Shown here: positions 51,527 to 60,459 of the stretch, piece by piece
Numbering within the stretch: position 1 is the first letter of the stretch
Layout of the letters: each line of letters begins with the position of its first letter
Assembly: GCA_016789955.1 (NCBI GenBank)
Contig: JAEUPB010000030.1
Coordinates: 21,392-85,391 of the forward strand
DNA from: Rubrivivax sp.
GTDB taxonomy: Bacteria; Pseudomonadota; Gammaproteobacteria; Burkholderiales; Burkholderiaceae_C
Length of the DNA: 64,000 nt
Direction of reading: 5' to 3'
Program-made: the position numbers and the translations under genes
Notes under the pieces: generated by a model
The model's database searches: none
What the model was told of the DNA's origin: nothing
What the model saw: only the letters and a program-made list of their open reading frames with translations

Positions 51527-52329
51527 TCACTGACCCGCTCGGCGGAATGCGCGAACACCCACGACAGCCCGAGGCCATACGACACCGTGCTGCGCCGGCG
51601 CACCAGCGGGCTGCCGTCGAAGGCGGCGCCGGAGACGTCATCGACCTTCGCGTAGGCGCCCAGCCACAGGTCGCCGACGCGGCGCGACGCGCCCGCGACG
51701 AACTGCCAGCCGGCGCGGCCGCCACCGCTGCGGTAGGCCGGCCGCGACGCGGTGGCGTAGGCCGCAGGCACGTCGTAGAACGTGGCGAGGTAGCGGCGGT
51801 CGGCGAGCACCGGGCCGGTGTAGACGCCCAGGTCCCAGCCGCCGCGGCGCAGGTCCACTGCGAGATGCGGCGACAGCGTCCAGCCCACGTGCCGCGGCTT
51901 CGACTCGATCGTGAGCGCGGCACGCAGCGGCACCCGCAGGTCCATCGACAGATCGCCGCTGCGCAGCAGCGAGACCTTCGCGCTGGGGCCGAGTTCGGCC
52001 ATCGGCCTCAGGTCGGGCATGCCCGAGCGGGCGGTGTTGTCGTGGCTGTGGGTCGGCGCGGCGGCGGCAACGCTGATGTCGAAGTCGATGCGCGCCGATT
52101 GCAGCAGCAGCGCGCGGGCGCCCTCGCGGTCGGCCTTCAGCACGTCGCCGCGGTAGACGAAGTACGGCAGCGGCAGCAGCCACGCGCGGCTCTGGTCGGA
52201 GCCGCGGTAATGCGGCAGCTCGAGCGCGGCCAGGCCGAAACCCGCCTCCCACTTGGGCACGTCGGCAAGAGCCGGTGCGGCGGCGCCGAAACTCGCCGCG
52301 ACAGCAACGGCAATCACCGCGTCACGCAT
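51523..52329 (-). CDS. MipA/OmpV family outer-membrane protein
   Basis: 268 residues. The signal peptide MRDAVIAVAVAASFGAAAPALA is followed by WEAGFGLAALELPHYRGSDQSRAWLLPLPYFVYRGDVLKADREG, the opening of MipA/OmpV beta-barrels. Alternating strands follow, then SYGLGLSWVFAHS near the C-terminus. E. coli MipA interacts with peptidoglycan synthases; OmpV is a porin-like protein. Its place inside a tightly overlapped pigment-type operon suggests a role in placing the product in the outer membrane. It overlaps its neighbours by 4 and 8 bases. Confidence 0.9.
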   Translation of the reverse strand: MRDAVIAVAVAASFGAAAPALADVPKWEAGFGLAALELPHYRGSDQSRAWLLPLPYFVYRGDVLKADREGARALLLQSARIDFDISVAAAAPTHSHDNTARSGMPDLRPMAELGPSAKVSLLRSGDLSMDLRVPLRAALTIESKPRHVGWTLSPHLAVDLRRGGWDLGVYTGPVLADRRYLATFYDVPAAYATASRPAYRSGGGRAGWQFVAGASRRVGDLWLGAYAKVDDVSGAAFDGSPLVRRRSTVSYGLGLSWVFAHSAERVSE

Positions 52330-53644
52330 CGAGCTGGACGTTCTCGCCGGGCACGCGCCCGACTTCCGCGATCAGCCGGCGCCGGTTGCGCCAGGCCGCG
52401 AACGTGCGCGGCGCCATCGCCAGCGAGTTCAGGTAGTACAGCGCCTTGAAGGCCCACAGCGACGGCCCGATCGGCGAGCGGCCGTAGACGTCGCCGGCCA
52501 GCAGCGACAGCAGCGCCTCCTGCATGCGCAGCGGGTTGCGCGGGTGCATGAACAGCGCGCGGATCGCCGGGTTGGTCATGCGGTAGATGAACCACGAGAA
52601 CTGGCGCGGGCCGCGGCGCATCATCGCCTCGAAGCGGCGGCGCGCGCCGGGCGCGCGGGCCGGCTGGTCAAGCTGCGTCGCGACGAGTTCGGCACCCGCA
52701 AAGCCGCTCTCCAGCGCCAGGTGCACGCCCGACGAGAACACCGGGTCGATGAAGGCGTAGGCATCGCCCACCAGCACGTAGCGCTCGCCGGTGCAGTGCG
52801 TGGTGGCGTAGGCGTAGTTGCCGGTGGCGTAGACGGCGTCGTCGACGAGCGTCGCGCCGCGCAGCCGCTCGGCCAGCGCCGGCGCCATCGCGATGGTGTC
52901 CTCGAAGAACGCCTTCAGCGGCTTGTCGCGCGACTTCAGGTAGTGCGGCCAGCACACCGCGCCGATGCTCGTGGTGCCGTCGGCCAGCGGGATGAACCAG
53001 AACCAGCCGTGCTGGAACCAGAAGATCGTGATGTGACCTTCCAGCGGCCCCTGCAGGCGCCGAGCGCCGGTGTAGTGGCCGAACAGTGCGGCGCTGTTGT
53101 GGCGCTCGTTGCGGCGCTTGGCGCCGAGCTGGTGGGCCAGCAGCGTGTCGCGCCCGGAGGCGTCCACCACCACGCGGGCGCGGAACTCGATCTCGGCGCC
53201 ATCGTCCAGCGTGGCCTGCGCGGTGGCGCCGTCGGCGTCGAACTGCACGCCGCGCACGCGGCAGCCTTCGAGGGTACGCGCGCCCTGAGCGGCCGCGTGG
53301 CGGAACAGGATCTCGTCGAACGCCGAGCGGCGCACCTGCCACGCCATCGGCATGCCCTTGTCCCAGGCATCGGCGAAGGCCAGCATGCTGGTGTGCTCGT
53401 GCTCCGGCGAGACGAACTCGACGCCGTACTTGGGCATGCCGATGGCCTCGACCTGTTCGCGCACGCCGAGCCGCTCGAGCAGCCGCACGCTGCCGGGCAG
53501 CAGCGATTCGCCGATGTGGAAGCGCGGGTGGTGGCCTTTCTCGACCATCACCACCTGCCGCCCCTGCCGCGCCAGCAGCGCGGAGATCGTCGAACCGGCG
53601 GGACCGCCGCCGATCACGAGCACGTCGCAGGTCTCGCGGGTCAT
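52322..53644 (-). CDS. FAD-dependent halogenase-like oxidoreductase
   Basis: 440 residues. FAD-binding motif VLVIGGGPAGSTISALLARQG, then RFHIGESLLPG (conserved in flavin halogenases and geranylgeranyl-reductase relatives), and LVGDAYAFIDPVFSSGVHLALESG. The halogenase signature W-x-W-x-I-P is present as WFWFIP (Trp214-Pro219), and a Lys in the block MPKYGVEF (Lys72) is a candidate for the lysine that guides hypohalous acid. Xanthomonadin-type aryl polyenes are brominated, so a halogenated product is possible. An oxidoreductase without halogenation is the alternative. The start overlaps the methyltransferase stop by 4 bases. Confidence 0.88.
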   Translation of the reverse strand: MTRETCDVLVIGGGPAGSTISALLARQGRQVVMVEKGHHPRFHIGESLLPGSVRLLERLGVREQVEAIGMPKYGVEFVSPEHEHTSMLAFADAWDKGMPMAWQVRRSAFDEILFRHAAAQGARTLEGCRVRGVQFDADGATAQATLDDGAEIEFRARVVVDASGRDTLLAHQLGAKRRNERHNSAALFGHYTGARRLQGPLEGHITIFWFQHGWFWFIPLADGTTSIGAVCWPHYLKSRDKPLKAFFEDTIAMAPALAERLRGATLVDDAVYATGNYAYATTHCTGERYVLVGDAYAFIDPVFSSGVHLALESGFAGAELVATQLDQPARAPGARRRFEAMMRRGPRQFSWFIYRMTNPAIRALFMHPRNPLRMQEALLSLLAGDVYGRSPIGPSLWAFKALYYLNSLAMAPRTFAAWRNRRRLIAEVGRVPGENVQLDA

Positions 53645-54402
53645 TCTCGATGCGCCGCGGGGGTTGGGGCAGCGGCCTTGCGCGCCGTGTACTCGGAGAA
53701 GATGCCCAGCTCGACGTGGCGCTGCACGTCGGTGAAACCGGCCCGCTGCAGCGCCTGCACCACCTGCGGCGGCGCGATGCAGCTCTCGATCGTGTCCCAG
53801 TAGTAGCGCCACAGCAGTGCGGTGTCGCCGCGGCGCGCCACCAGCCGCGCCAGCAGGGGCACCACGGCACGCATGTAGGCCTTCAGCAGCACGCGGCCCC
53901 AGCGGCTGGCCGGCAGCGAGATCTCCAGCACCACGGCGCGCCCGCCCGGGCGCAGCACGCGGTGGAACTCGGCGAACGCAGCGTCGACGTCGCTGACGTG
54001 GCGCAGCGCGTAGCCCATCGTCAGCATGTCGGCGCTGTCGGCGGGGCGGCCGGTGTCCTCGGCGCGGCCCTGCACCAGCGTGACGCCCGGCGGCAGGTGC
54101 GCTTCGGCCATCATGCCGGTGCTCGGGTCGACGCCGATCACGCTGCCGGCGGGCCCGACCAGCTTCAGCGCCTCGCGCGCCAGCAGCCCGGTGCCGGTGC
54201 CCACGTCGAGCAGGTGCTGCCCGGCGCCGACGCCCGCGCGCATCAGTGCCTGGCGGCGATACCACGGCCCGGTGCCCAGCGCCATCAGGCGCTCGATGCG
54301 GTCGTAGTCGGCAGCGGTGTCGTCGAAGATCCGGCGCAGGAAGCGCTGGCGCTCCGACTCGTCGCCGTAGTAGCCGGGCAGCGGCGTGTGCGGGGACTGC
54401 AT
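53641..54402 (-). CDS. UbiE-like class I SAM-dependent methyltransferase
   Basis: 253 residues. IFDDTAADYDRIERLMALGTG opens the UbiE/COQ5 type fold. Motif I is LLDVGTGTGLLAREAL, followed by GVDPSTGMMAEA and TMGYALRHVSDVDAAFAEFHRVLRPGGRAVVLEIS. It lacks the complete C-terminal UbiE signature, and the operon is not a quinone operon, so a role in pigment tailoring (O- or C-methylation) is more likely than ubiquinone synthesis. It is the first gene of the minus-strand operon. GATAAT occurs 7 bases before its ATG, so the promoter may give a near-leaderless transcript. It is divergent from glnS over 68 bases. Confidence 0.88.
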   Translation of the reverse strand: MQSPHTPLPGYYGDESERQRFLRRIFDDTAADYDRIERLMALGTGPWYRRQALMRAGVGAGQHLLDVGTGTGLLAREALKLVGPAGSVIGVDPSTGMMAEAHLPPGVTLVQGRAEDTGRPADSADMLTMGYALRHVSDVDAAFAEFHRVLRPGGRAVVLEISLPASRWGRVLLKAYMRAVVPLLARLVARRGDTALLWRYYWDTIESCIAPPQVVQALQRAGFTDVQRHVELGIFSEYTARKAAAPTPAAHRE

Positions 54403-54451
54403 CGGGTCATTATCGCGGGCGCCACCGCCGGGGAGACACCGCGGGCGCTCC

Positions 54452-54457
54452 TAGAAT
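54452..54457 (+). promoter_or_regulatory. Candidate -10 box for glnS, short leader
   Basis: CCTAGAATCCG contains TAGAAT only 13 bases before the glnS ATG. If used, the leader would be about 5-8 bases with no room for a Shine-Dalgarno sequence, and indeed none is seen. The same CTAGAATC context occurs upstream of yebC. No clear -35 is visible. Confidence 0.5.
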
Positions 54458-54470
54458 CCGCGGCCATCCG

Positions 54471-56228
54471 ATGAGCGCTCCAGCCCCCACCCCACCCGCC
54501 GCGAAACCCGCGAACTTCCTGCGCACGATCATCGAGCGCGACCTCGCGTCCGGGCTGCACGCGAAGATCCGCACGCGCTTCCCGCCCGAACCCAACGGCT
54601 ACCTGCACATCGGGCATGCGAAGAGCATCTGCCTGAACTTCGGCTTGGCGCAGGAGCACGGCGGCGCCTGCCACCTGCGCTTCGACGACACGAATCCCGA
54701 GCGCGAGGAGCAGGAATACGTCGACGCCATCATCGAGATGGTCCGCTGGCTGGGCTTCGACTGGAAGGCGGTCGACGGCGAGCACCTGTACTACGCCAGC
54801 GACTACTTCGACACGATGTACGCCGCGGCCGAGCGGCTGATCGAGCGCGGGCTGGCGTACGTGGACGAGCAGAGCGCCGAGCAGATCCGCGCCACGCGCG
54901 GCGACTTCACGACGCCGGGCACCGACAGCCCGTGGCGCAACCGCTCGCCGGCCGAGAACCTCGCGCGCTTCCGCGAGATGCGCGACGGGGTGCACGCCGA
55001 CGGCGCGATGGTGCTGCGCGCGAAGATCGACATGGCCAGCCCGAACATCAACCTGCGGGATCCGGCCATCTACCGCATCCGCCGCGCGCACCACCACAAC
55101 ACGGGCGACCGCTGGTGCATCTACCCGATGTACACCTACGCGCACCCGATCGAGGATGCGATCGAGCGCATCACGCACAGCTTCTGCACGCTGGAGTTCG
55201 AGGACCAGCGGCCGTTCTACGACTGGCTGCTCGAGCGCCTGGCCGAGCCGTGGACGCGCCCGGACGGCGTCGTGGAGCCCGGCCTGTTCCAGCACCCGCT
55301 GCCCAAGCAGTACGAGTTCGGCAAGCTGTTCCTCACGCACGTGATGACGAGCAAGCGCAAGCTGCGGCTGCTCGTCGAGCAGGGCATCGTCAGCGGCTGG
55401 GACGACCCGCGCATGCCCACGCTGGCCGGGCTGCGCCGGCGCGGCTACACCCCCGAGTCGGTGCGCCGCATGGCCGACGACACCGGCGCCAGCAAGACCA
55501 ACATCTGGCTCGACAGCCGCGTGCTCGACGCCGCGCTGCGCGAGCACCTCGAAGGCCAGGTGGCGCGCGCGATGGCCGTGGTGGACCCTCTGCCGCTGGT
55601 GCTGGAGAACTGGGCCGAGGTGTGGGGCAGCGACTCCCACCGCGAGCCCTGCCAGGCGCCCGCGCACCCGCAGCGGCCGGAACTGGGCACGCGGCGCTTC
55701 GAACTCGGACCACGCGTGTGGATCGAGCGCGACGACTATGCCGACGTGCCGCCCAAGGGGTTCTTCCGCCTGTTTCCCGGCAACAAGGTGCGCCTGAAGT
55801 ACGGCGTGGTGGTGGAGTGCCTGGGCGCCGAGAAGGACGCCGCGGGCCAGGTGACCGCCGTGCGCGCGAAAGTCGTGCCCGACACCAAGAGCGGCACGCC
55901 CGGCGCCGATGCGGTGAAGGTCAAGGGCACCATCACCTGGGTCGCCGCGCACGACGCGGTGCCGGTCGAACTGCGCCTGTACGACCACCTGTTCTCCGCC
56001 GAGCAGCCCGACCCGGACGAAACGGGCCTGCGCGAGGCCGTGAACCCCGGCAGCCGCCGCGTCGTGCAGGGCTGGCTGGAACCCTCGCTGCGCGACGTGC
56101 CGCGCGAGACCCGGTTCCAGTTCGAGCGCCATGGTTACTTCATCGCCGACCGCATGGACCACTCGGCGGGCCGACCGGTGTACAACCGCATCACCGGCTT
56201 GAAGGACGGCTGGACCCCGGGCAAGTAA
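54471..56228 (+). CDS. glnS: Glutaminyl-tRNA synthetase
   Basis: 585 residues, class I synthetase that charges tRNA-Gln. The HIGH motif is at 46-49 (PNGYLHIGHAKSICLNFGLA). The KMSKS-equivalent is HVMTSKRKLRLLVEQG. GlnRS-specific blocks include LRFDDTNPEREEQEYVDAI, GFDWKAVDGEHLYYASDYF and the C-terminal anticodon-binding beta-barrels (VWIERDDYADVPPKGFFRLFPG; FQFERHGYFIADR). It is slightly longer than E. coli GlnRS. The start at 54471 (MSAPAPTPPAAKPANF) follows the in-frame region; no ribosome site is seen. Confidence 0.98.
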   Translation: MSAPAPTPPAAKPANFLRTIIERDLASGLHAKIRTRFPPEPNGYLHIGHAKSICLNFGLAQEHGGACHLRFDDTNPEREEQEYVDAIIEMVRWLGFDWKAVDGEHLYYASDYFDTMYAAAERLIERGLAYVDEQSAEQIRATRGDFTTPGTDSPWRNRSPAENLARFREMRDGVHADGAMVLRAKIDMASPNINLRDPAIYRIRRAHHHNTGDRWCIYPMYTYAHPIEDAIERITHSFCTLEFEDQRPFYDWLLERLAEPWTRPDGVVEPGLFQHPLPKQYEFGKLFLTHVMTSKRKLRLLVEQGIVSGWDDPRMPTLAGLRRRGYTPESVRRMADDTGASKTNIWLDSRVLDAALREHLEGQVARAMAVVDPLPLVLENWAEVWGSDSHREPCQAPAHPQRPELGTRRFELGPRVWIERDDYADVPPKGFFRLFPGNKVRLKYGVVVECLGAEKDAAGQVTAVRAKVVPDTKSGTPGADAVKVKGTITWVAAHDAVPVELRLYDHLFSAEQPDPDETGLREAVNPGSRRVVQGWLEPSLRDVPRETRFQFERHGYFIADRMDHSAGRPVYNRITGLKDGWTPGK

Positions 56229-56331
56229 AGAAGGTTTGCGCGGCGGGTGCGCGGCCGGGTTTCAGGTCGGCGGCGCATCCGATTGCCACGTTGTCCTCGT
56301 ACGTGTTGCCTCGTCACCCAGGAGCCGCACC

Positions 56332-56874
56332 ATGTCCGTCACCCGCCCTTCCGCACGCCATCCCGCCCGCCGCGTGATCACCACGGTCTCCGTGGCCGTC
56401 GTGGCCGCAGCCACCCTCGCCCTGGGCGGCCCGGGCATCGCCCACGCCGCGACCGTCGACATCAGCTTCGTCGAGCCTGCGAAGTTCGTCGACGCCGGCC
56501 GCGGCACCTTCGAGACCGAACGCACCACCAAGGCGCTGTCCGAGATCTTCCAGACCTACGGCAAGCGGCTGCCCGCCAGCCAGGCGCTGAAGATCGAGGT
56601 GACCGACGTCGACCTCGCCGGCGACATGCACTGGAGCCGCGCCGCCGTCAACGAGATCCGCGTGCTGCGCGGCCGCGCCGACTGGCCGCGCATGGAACTG
56701 CGCTACACGCTCACCGAGAACGGCCGCGTGCTGAAGAGCGGCGAGGCCCGGCTCTCCGACATGACCTACCTGCAGCACAGCCTGAGCCCGCGCTACCGCG
56801 AGCCGCTGGGCTACGAGCAACGCATGATCGACGAGTGGATGACCGCCACCTTCGGGCCGGCCGCCGCGCCCTGA
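56332..56874 (+). CDS. DUF3016 family exported protein
   Basis: 180 residues with a signal peptide (RVITTVSVAVVAAATLALGGPGIAHAA). The mature part begins VDISFVEPAKFVDAGRG and includes SEIFQTYGKRLPASQALKIEVTDVDLAGD, NEIRVLRGRADWPRMELRYTLTENGRVLKSGEARLSD and YREPLGYEQRMIDEWM, the blocks of the DUF3016 family. It is periplasmic; function is unknown. An AGGAG ribosome site lies 8 bases upstream. It is followed 29 bases later by an exported FKBP isomerase. Confidence 0.88.
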   Translation: MSVTRPSARHPARRVITTVSVAVVAAATLALGGPGIAHAATVDISFVEPAKFVDAGRGTFETERTTKALSEIFQTYGKRLPASQALKIEVTDVDLAGDMHWSRAAVNEIRVLRGRADWPRMELRYTLTENGRVLKSGEARLSDMTYLQHSLSPRYREPLGYEQRMIDEWMTATFGPAAAP

Positions 56875-56903
56875 ACCGCCCTTCCCCACCTGGAGCCTTG
56901 CCC

Positions 56904-57353
56904 TTGACCGTCCGCTTCCTCTGCCGCGCCACGCTCACCGTCGCGCTCGCCGCCTGCAGCCTCGCCGCCTCGGCGCAGACCGACCCCATCGAGAAGGCCA
57001 AGGCCGAGCCCGGCGCCATGGTCACCGCGAGCGGGCTGGTCTACCGCAGCCTGAAGGAAGGCACGGGCGCCAGCCCGACCGCGGAGGACACCGTGCGCGT
57101 GCACTATCGCGGCACCTTTCCCGACGGCAAGGAGTTCGACAGTTCGCTCTCGCGCGGCAAGCCTGCCGAGTTCCCGCTGAACCGGGTCATCCGCTGCTGG
57201 ACGGAGGGCGTGCAGAAGATCAGGGTGGGCGGCAAGGCCAAGCTCACCTGCCCGGCCTCGATCGCCTATGGCGAGCGCGGGGCCGGCGGCGTGATCCCGC
57301 CGAACGCGACGCTGCAGTTCGAGGTGGACCTGCTGGGGATCGTCGGCCGCTGA
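56904..57353 (+). CDS. Exported FKBP-type peptidyl-prolyl cis-trans isomerase
   Basis: 149 residues. A Sec signal (TVRFLCRATLTVALAACSLAASAQ) puts it in the periplasm, where it would help protein folding. The single FKBP domain has VRVHYRGTFPDGKEFDSSLSRGKPAEFPLNRVI, then TCPASIAYGERGAGGVIPPNATLQFEVDLLGI. The active-site pattern is largely kept, although the usual VIPGW is VIRCW here. No ATG is available: a TTG at 56904 lies 8 bases after GGAG and gives a sensible signal peptide; a TTG at 56898 is too close. Confidence 0.9.
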   Translation: MTVRFLCRATLTVALAACSLAASAQTDPIEKAKAEPGAMVTASGLVYRSLKEGTGASPTAEDTVRVHYRGTFPDGKEFDSSLSRGKPAEFPLNRVIRCWTEGVQKIRVGGKAKLTCPASIAYGERGAGGVIPPNATLQFEVDLLGIVGR

Positions 57354-57374
57354 CGGGCCGGCGACCGGCGCGGC

Positions 57375-58295
<921 letters not shown>

Positions 58296-58327
58296 GGCTC
58301 CATTGTCGCCGGCACTACGATCGGGGC

Positions 58328-59161
58328 ATGCGACGCATCCTGATCCTGGCTGTGGTGGCGCTGTGCGCGGTGGCGGGCGCACGCGCGCAGGACGGCGTGG
58401 AGGTGCCCTTCGTCACCACCCCCGACCACGTGACGCTGGCGATGCTGCAGCTGGCCGGCGTGACGCCGCGCGACCGCGTGATCGACCTCGGCTCGGGCGA
58501 CGGCCGCATCGTCATCACCGCCGCGAAGCGCTTCGGCGCCAGCGGCCTGGGCGTGGAGATCGTGCCCGACCTCGTGGCCCGCAGCCGCGAGCATGCCGAA
58601 CGCGCCGGTGTGTCGAAACGCGCTCGCTTCGCCGAGCAGGACCTGTTCAAGACCGACCTCGGCGACGCGACGGTGATCACGATGTACCTGCTGCCGGAGG
58701 TGAACCTGCAGCTGCGGCCGCGGCTGCTCGAGCTGAAGCCCGGCACCCGCATCGTCTCGCACGACTGGGACATGGGCGACTGGCGGCCCGACCGGACGGT
58801 GACGCTGGCGGTGCCGCAGAAGACCGTGGGCCGCGAGAAACTGAGCCGGCTGCACCGCTGGGTGGTGCCGGCGCGCATGGCCGGCACCTGGTGCGCGGGC
58901 GACGGCTCGAGCCTCACCGTGAAGCAGCACTACCAGTACGTCGAGGCCACGCTGGTGCGCCGAAGTGAAACCACCGACTGGGGCGGGCGGCTCGACGGCG
59001 CGTTGCTGCGATTGGTGGGCCCCGGCCCGGGCCGCACGCTGGTGGCAGGCGCCGTCGACGGTGATCGGCTCGTGCTGCCGAGCACCGAGCACGGCCTGCC
59101 GCGGGCGTGGAATCGCGCAGCGGCGGGGCAGTCCACCTGCACGGCCGCCACGCGGCCTTGA
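58328..59161 (+). CDS. Methyltransferase-fold protein with signal peptide
   Basis: 277 residues. The N-terminus MRRILILAVVALCAVAGARAQ is a clear Sec signal peptide with an A-x-A-like cleavage site. The mature part is a class I SAM-methyltransferase fold: RVIDLGSGDGRIVITAAKRFG, GLGVEIVPDLVARSREHAERAG, TVITMYLLPEVNLQLRPRLLELKPG. After about residue 180 comes a beta-rich tail (GTWCAGDGSSLTVKQHYQYVEATL). SAM is not known to be present in the periplasm, so either the signal is an anchor or the domain has another role. Related exported proteins exist in proteobacteria without known function. Confidence 0.85.
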   Translation: MRRILILAVVALCAVAGARAQDGVEVPFVTTPDHVTLAMLQLAGVTPRDRVIDLGSGDGRIVITAAKRFGASGLGVEIVPDLVARSREHAERAGVSKRARFAEQDLFKTDLGDATVITMYLLPEVNLQLRPRLLELKPGTRIVSHDWDMGDWRPDRTVTLAVPQKTVGREKLSRLHRWVVPARMAGTWCAGDGSSLTVKQHYQYVEATLVRRSETTDWGGRLDGALLRLVGPGPGRTLVAGAVDGDRLVLPSTEHGLPRAWNRAAAGQSTCTAATRP

Positions 59162-59176
59162 AGCGGCAGCTTCCGG

Positions 59177-60418
59177 CTACGCGTACAGGCCGACCACGCG
59201 CCGCGCCGTCATGCCTGGCAGCACGTCGGCGAGCGCCGCGTCGCGCAACCGGAAGCCACGCTCCAGCACGTCGGCGATGATGTCGCGGAAGTCGGTGGTC
59301 ACCGCGAGGTCGCGGCCTTCGTAGAGCGCACTGCGCTCCAGGCCCGGCCAGGCGCCGAGCACGCGCCCGCCGCGCACGCCACCGCCGAGCACGAAGGCCA
59401 CGTTGCCATGGCCATGGTCGGTGCCGCCGGTGCCGTTCTGGTGCAGCGTCCGGCCGAACTCCGACATCACGAGGATGCTGGTGCGTGCGAGCTGGTCACC
59501 GAGGCCCGCGGCCAGCGCATCCAGCGCTTCGGCCAGCAGCCGGAAGCGGTTGGCGAGCTGGCCCCTGGCCGCGCCCTGGTTGGCATGGGTGTCCCAGCCG
59601 CCGACCGGCACGAAGGCCAGCCGGATGCGGGCATCGCGCTGCATCAGCGCGCCCAGCCGTGCGGTGTCGCGCGCCAGGCCCACGAGCGACAGCGCGCCGC
59701 GGTCGGCGCTCGGGTCGTCGCTGGCGAGGTTGCCCATGATGTCGCGCCGCGTCGCCGCGGCCTCGCGCACCGCCAGGCTCAGGCGGTCGTCACCGGCGTA
59801 GAGGCGCGCGAAGGCGGCGGCGGTGGCGGGGTCGTCGAGCGCACCCGGGGTCACCGCGGCATTGCCGCTGGCCAGCGACGCCACCGCCGCCTCGCCCGTG
59901 AGGATGCGCGGCATCGTCGGCCCCACGTTCAGCGCGAGCAGCCGCTGCGCCTCGGGCCGCGCCCCGGGGCCGGCGATCTCCGCCGCAAGCCGGTTCAGCC
60001 AGCCGTCGGCCGTGCTCTTGCGGCCGGGCGTGGCCGACTCGAGGTAGTCCTGCGCATCGAAGTGCGAGCGCGTCGGGTCCGGCGAGCCGCTCGCGTGCAC
60101 GAAGGCGAGGCGGCCCGAGGCCCAGTACGGGTGCATCGCGGCGAAGGCCGGGTGCAGGCCATGGCGGTCGTCCAGCGGAAGCGCGCCGTCGGTCTCGCCG
60201 GGGCGCGGGATTCCGATCGTCGGGCGCGCCTCGGCGTACGCCGGGTCGGCATGCGGCACCACCAGCGACAGCCCGTCCATCGCGCCGCGCAGCAGCACGA
60301 CGACCAGACGCGCATCGCCGCGCGGGCGGCCCTGGGCGCGCACGATGCCGATGGAGCCGAGGCCGGTGAGCGCAGCGGCCTGCAGCAGCGCGCGGCGGGT
60401 CGGGGTGTACGGGGTCAT
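59177..60418 (-). CDS. DUF1501 family protein (exported)
   Basis: 413 residues. The N-terminus TPTRRALLQAAALTGLGSIGIVRA contains a Tat-like RR followed by a hydrophobic stretch. DUF1501 blocks: LVVVLLRGAMDGLSLVVPHADPAYAEARPTIGIP, SHFDAQDYLESATPG, AFVPVGGWDTHANQG, ILVMSEFGRTLHQNGTGGTDHGHGNVAFVLGGGVRGG. The fold is related to alkaline phosphatase/sulfatase, and the His/Asp-rich G-G-T-D-H-G-H-G region fits a metal site. It is partnered with a DUF1800 gene immediately upstream, as in many bacteria. Role not established. Confidence 0.93.
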   Translation of the reverse strand: MTPYTPTRRALLQAAALTGLGSIGIVRAQGRPRGDARLVVVLLRGAMDGLSLVVPHADPAYAEARPTIGIPRPGETDGALPLDDRHGLHPAFAAMHPYWASGRLAFVHASGSPDPTRSHFDAQDYLESATPGRKSTADGWLNRLAAEIAGPGARPEAQRLLALNVGPTMPRILTGEAAVASLASGNAAVTPGALDDPATAAAFARLYAGDDRLSLAVREAAATRRDIMGNLASDDPSADRGALSLVGLARDTARLGALMQRDARIRLAFVPVGGWDTHANQGAARGQLANRFRLLAEALDALAAGLGDQLARTSILVMSEFGRTLHQNGTGGTDHGHGNVAFVLGGGVRGGRVLGAWPGLERSALYEGRDLAVTTDFRDIIADVLERGFRLRDAALADVLPGMTARRVVGLYA

Positions 60419-60459
60419 CGGTGGACTCCTCGAACGAGCATGCGAGTCGGACGACGCGC

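Noticed and set aside
53641-54402. ubiE for ubiquinone/menaquinone synthesis
   Set aside because: It is first in a pigment-type operon and lacks the complete UbiE C-terminal signature; a general UbiE-like label is safer.
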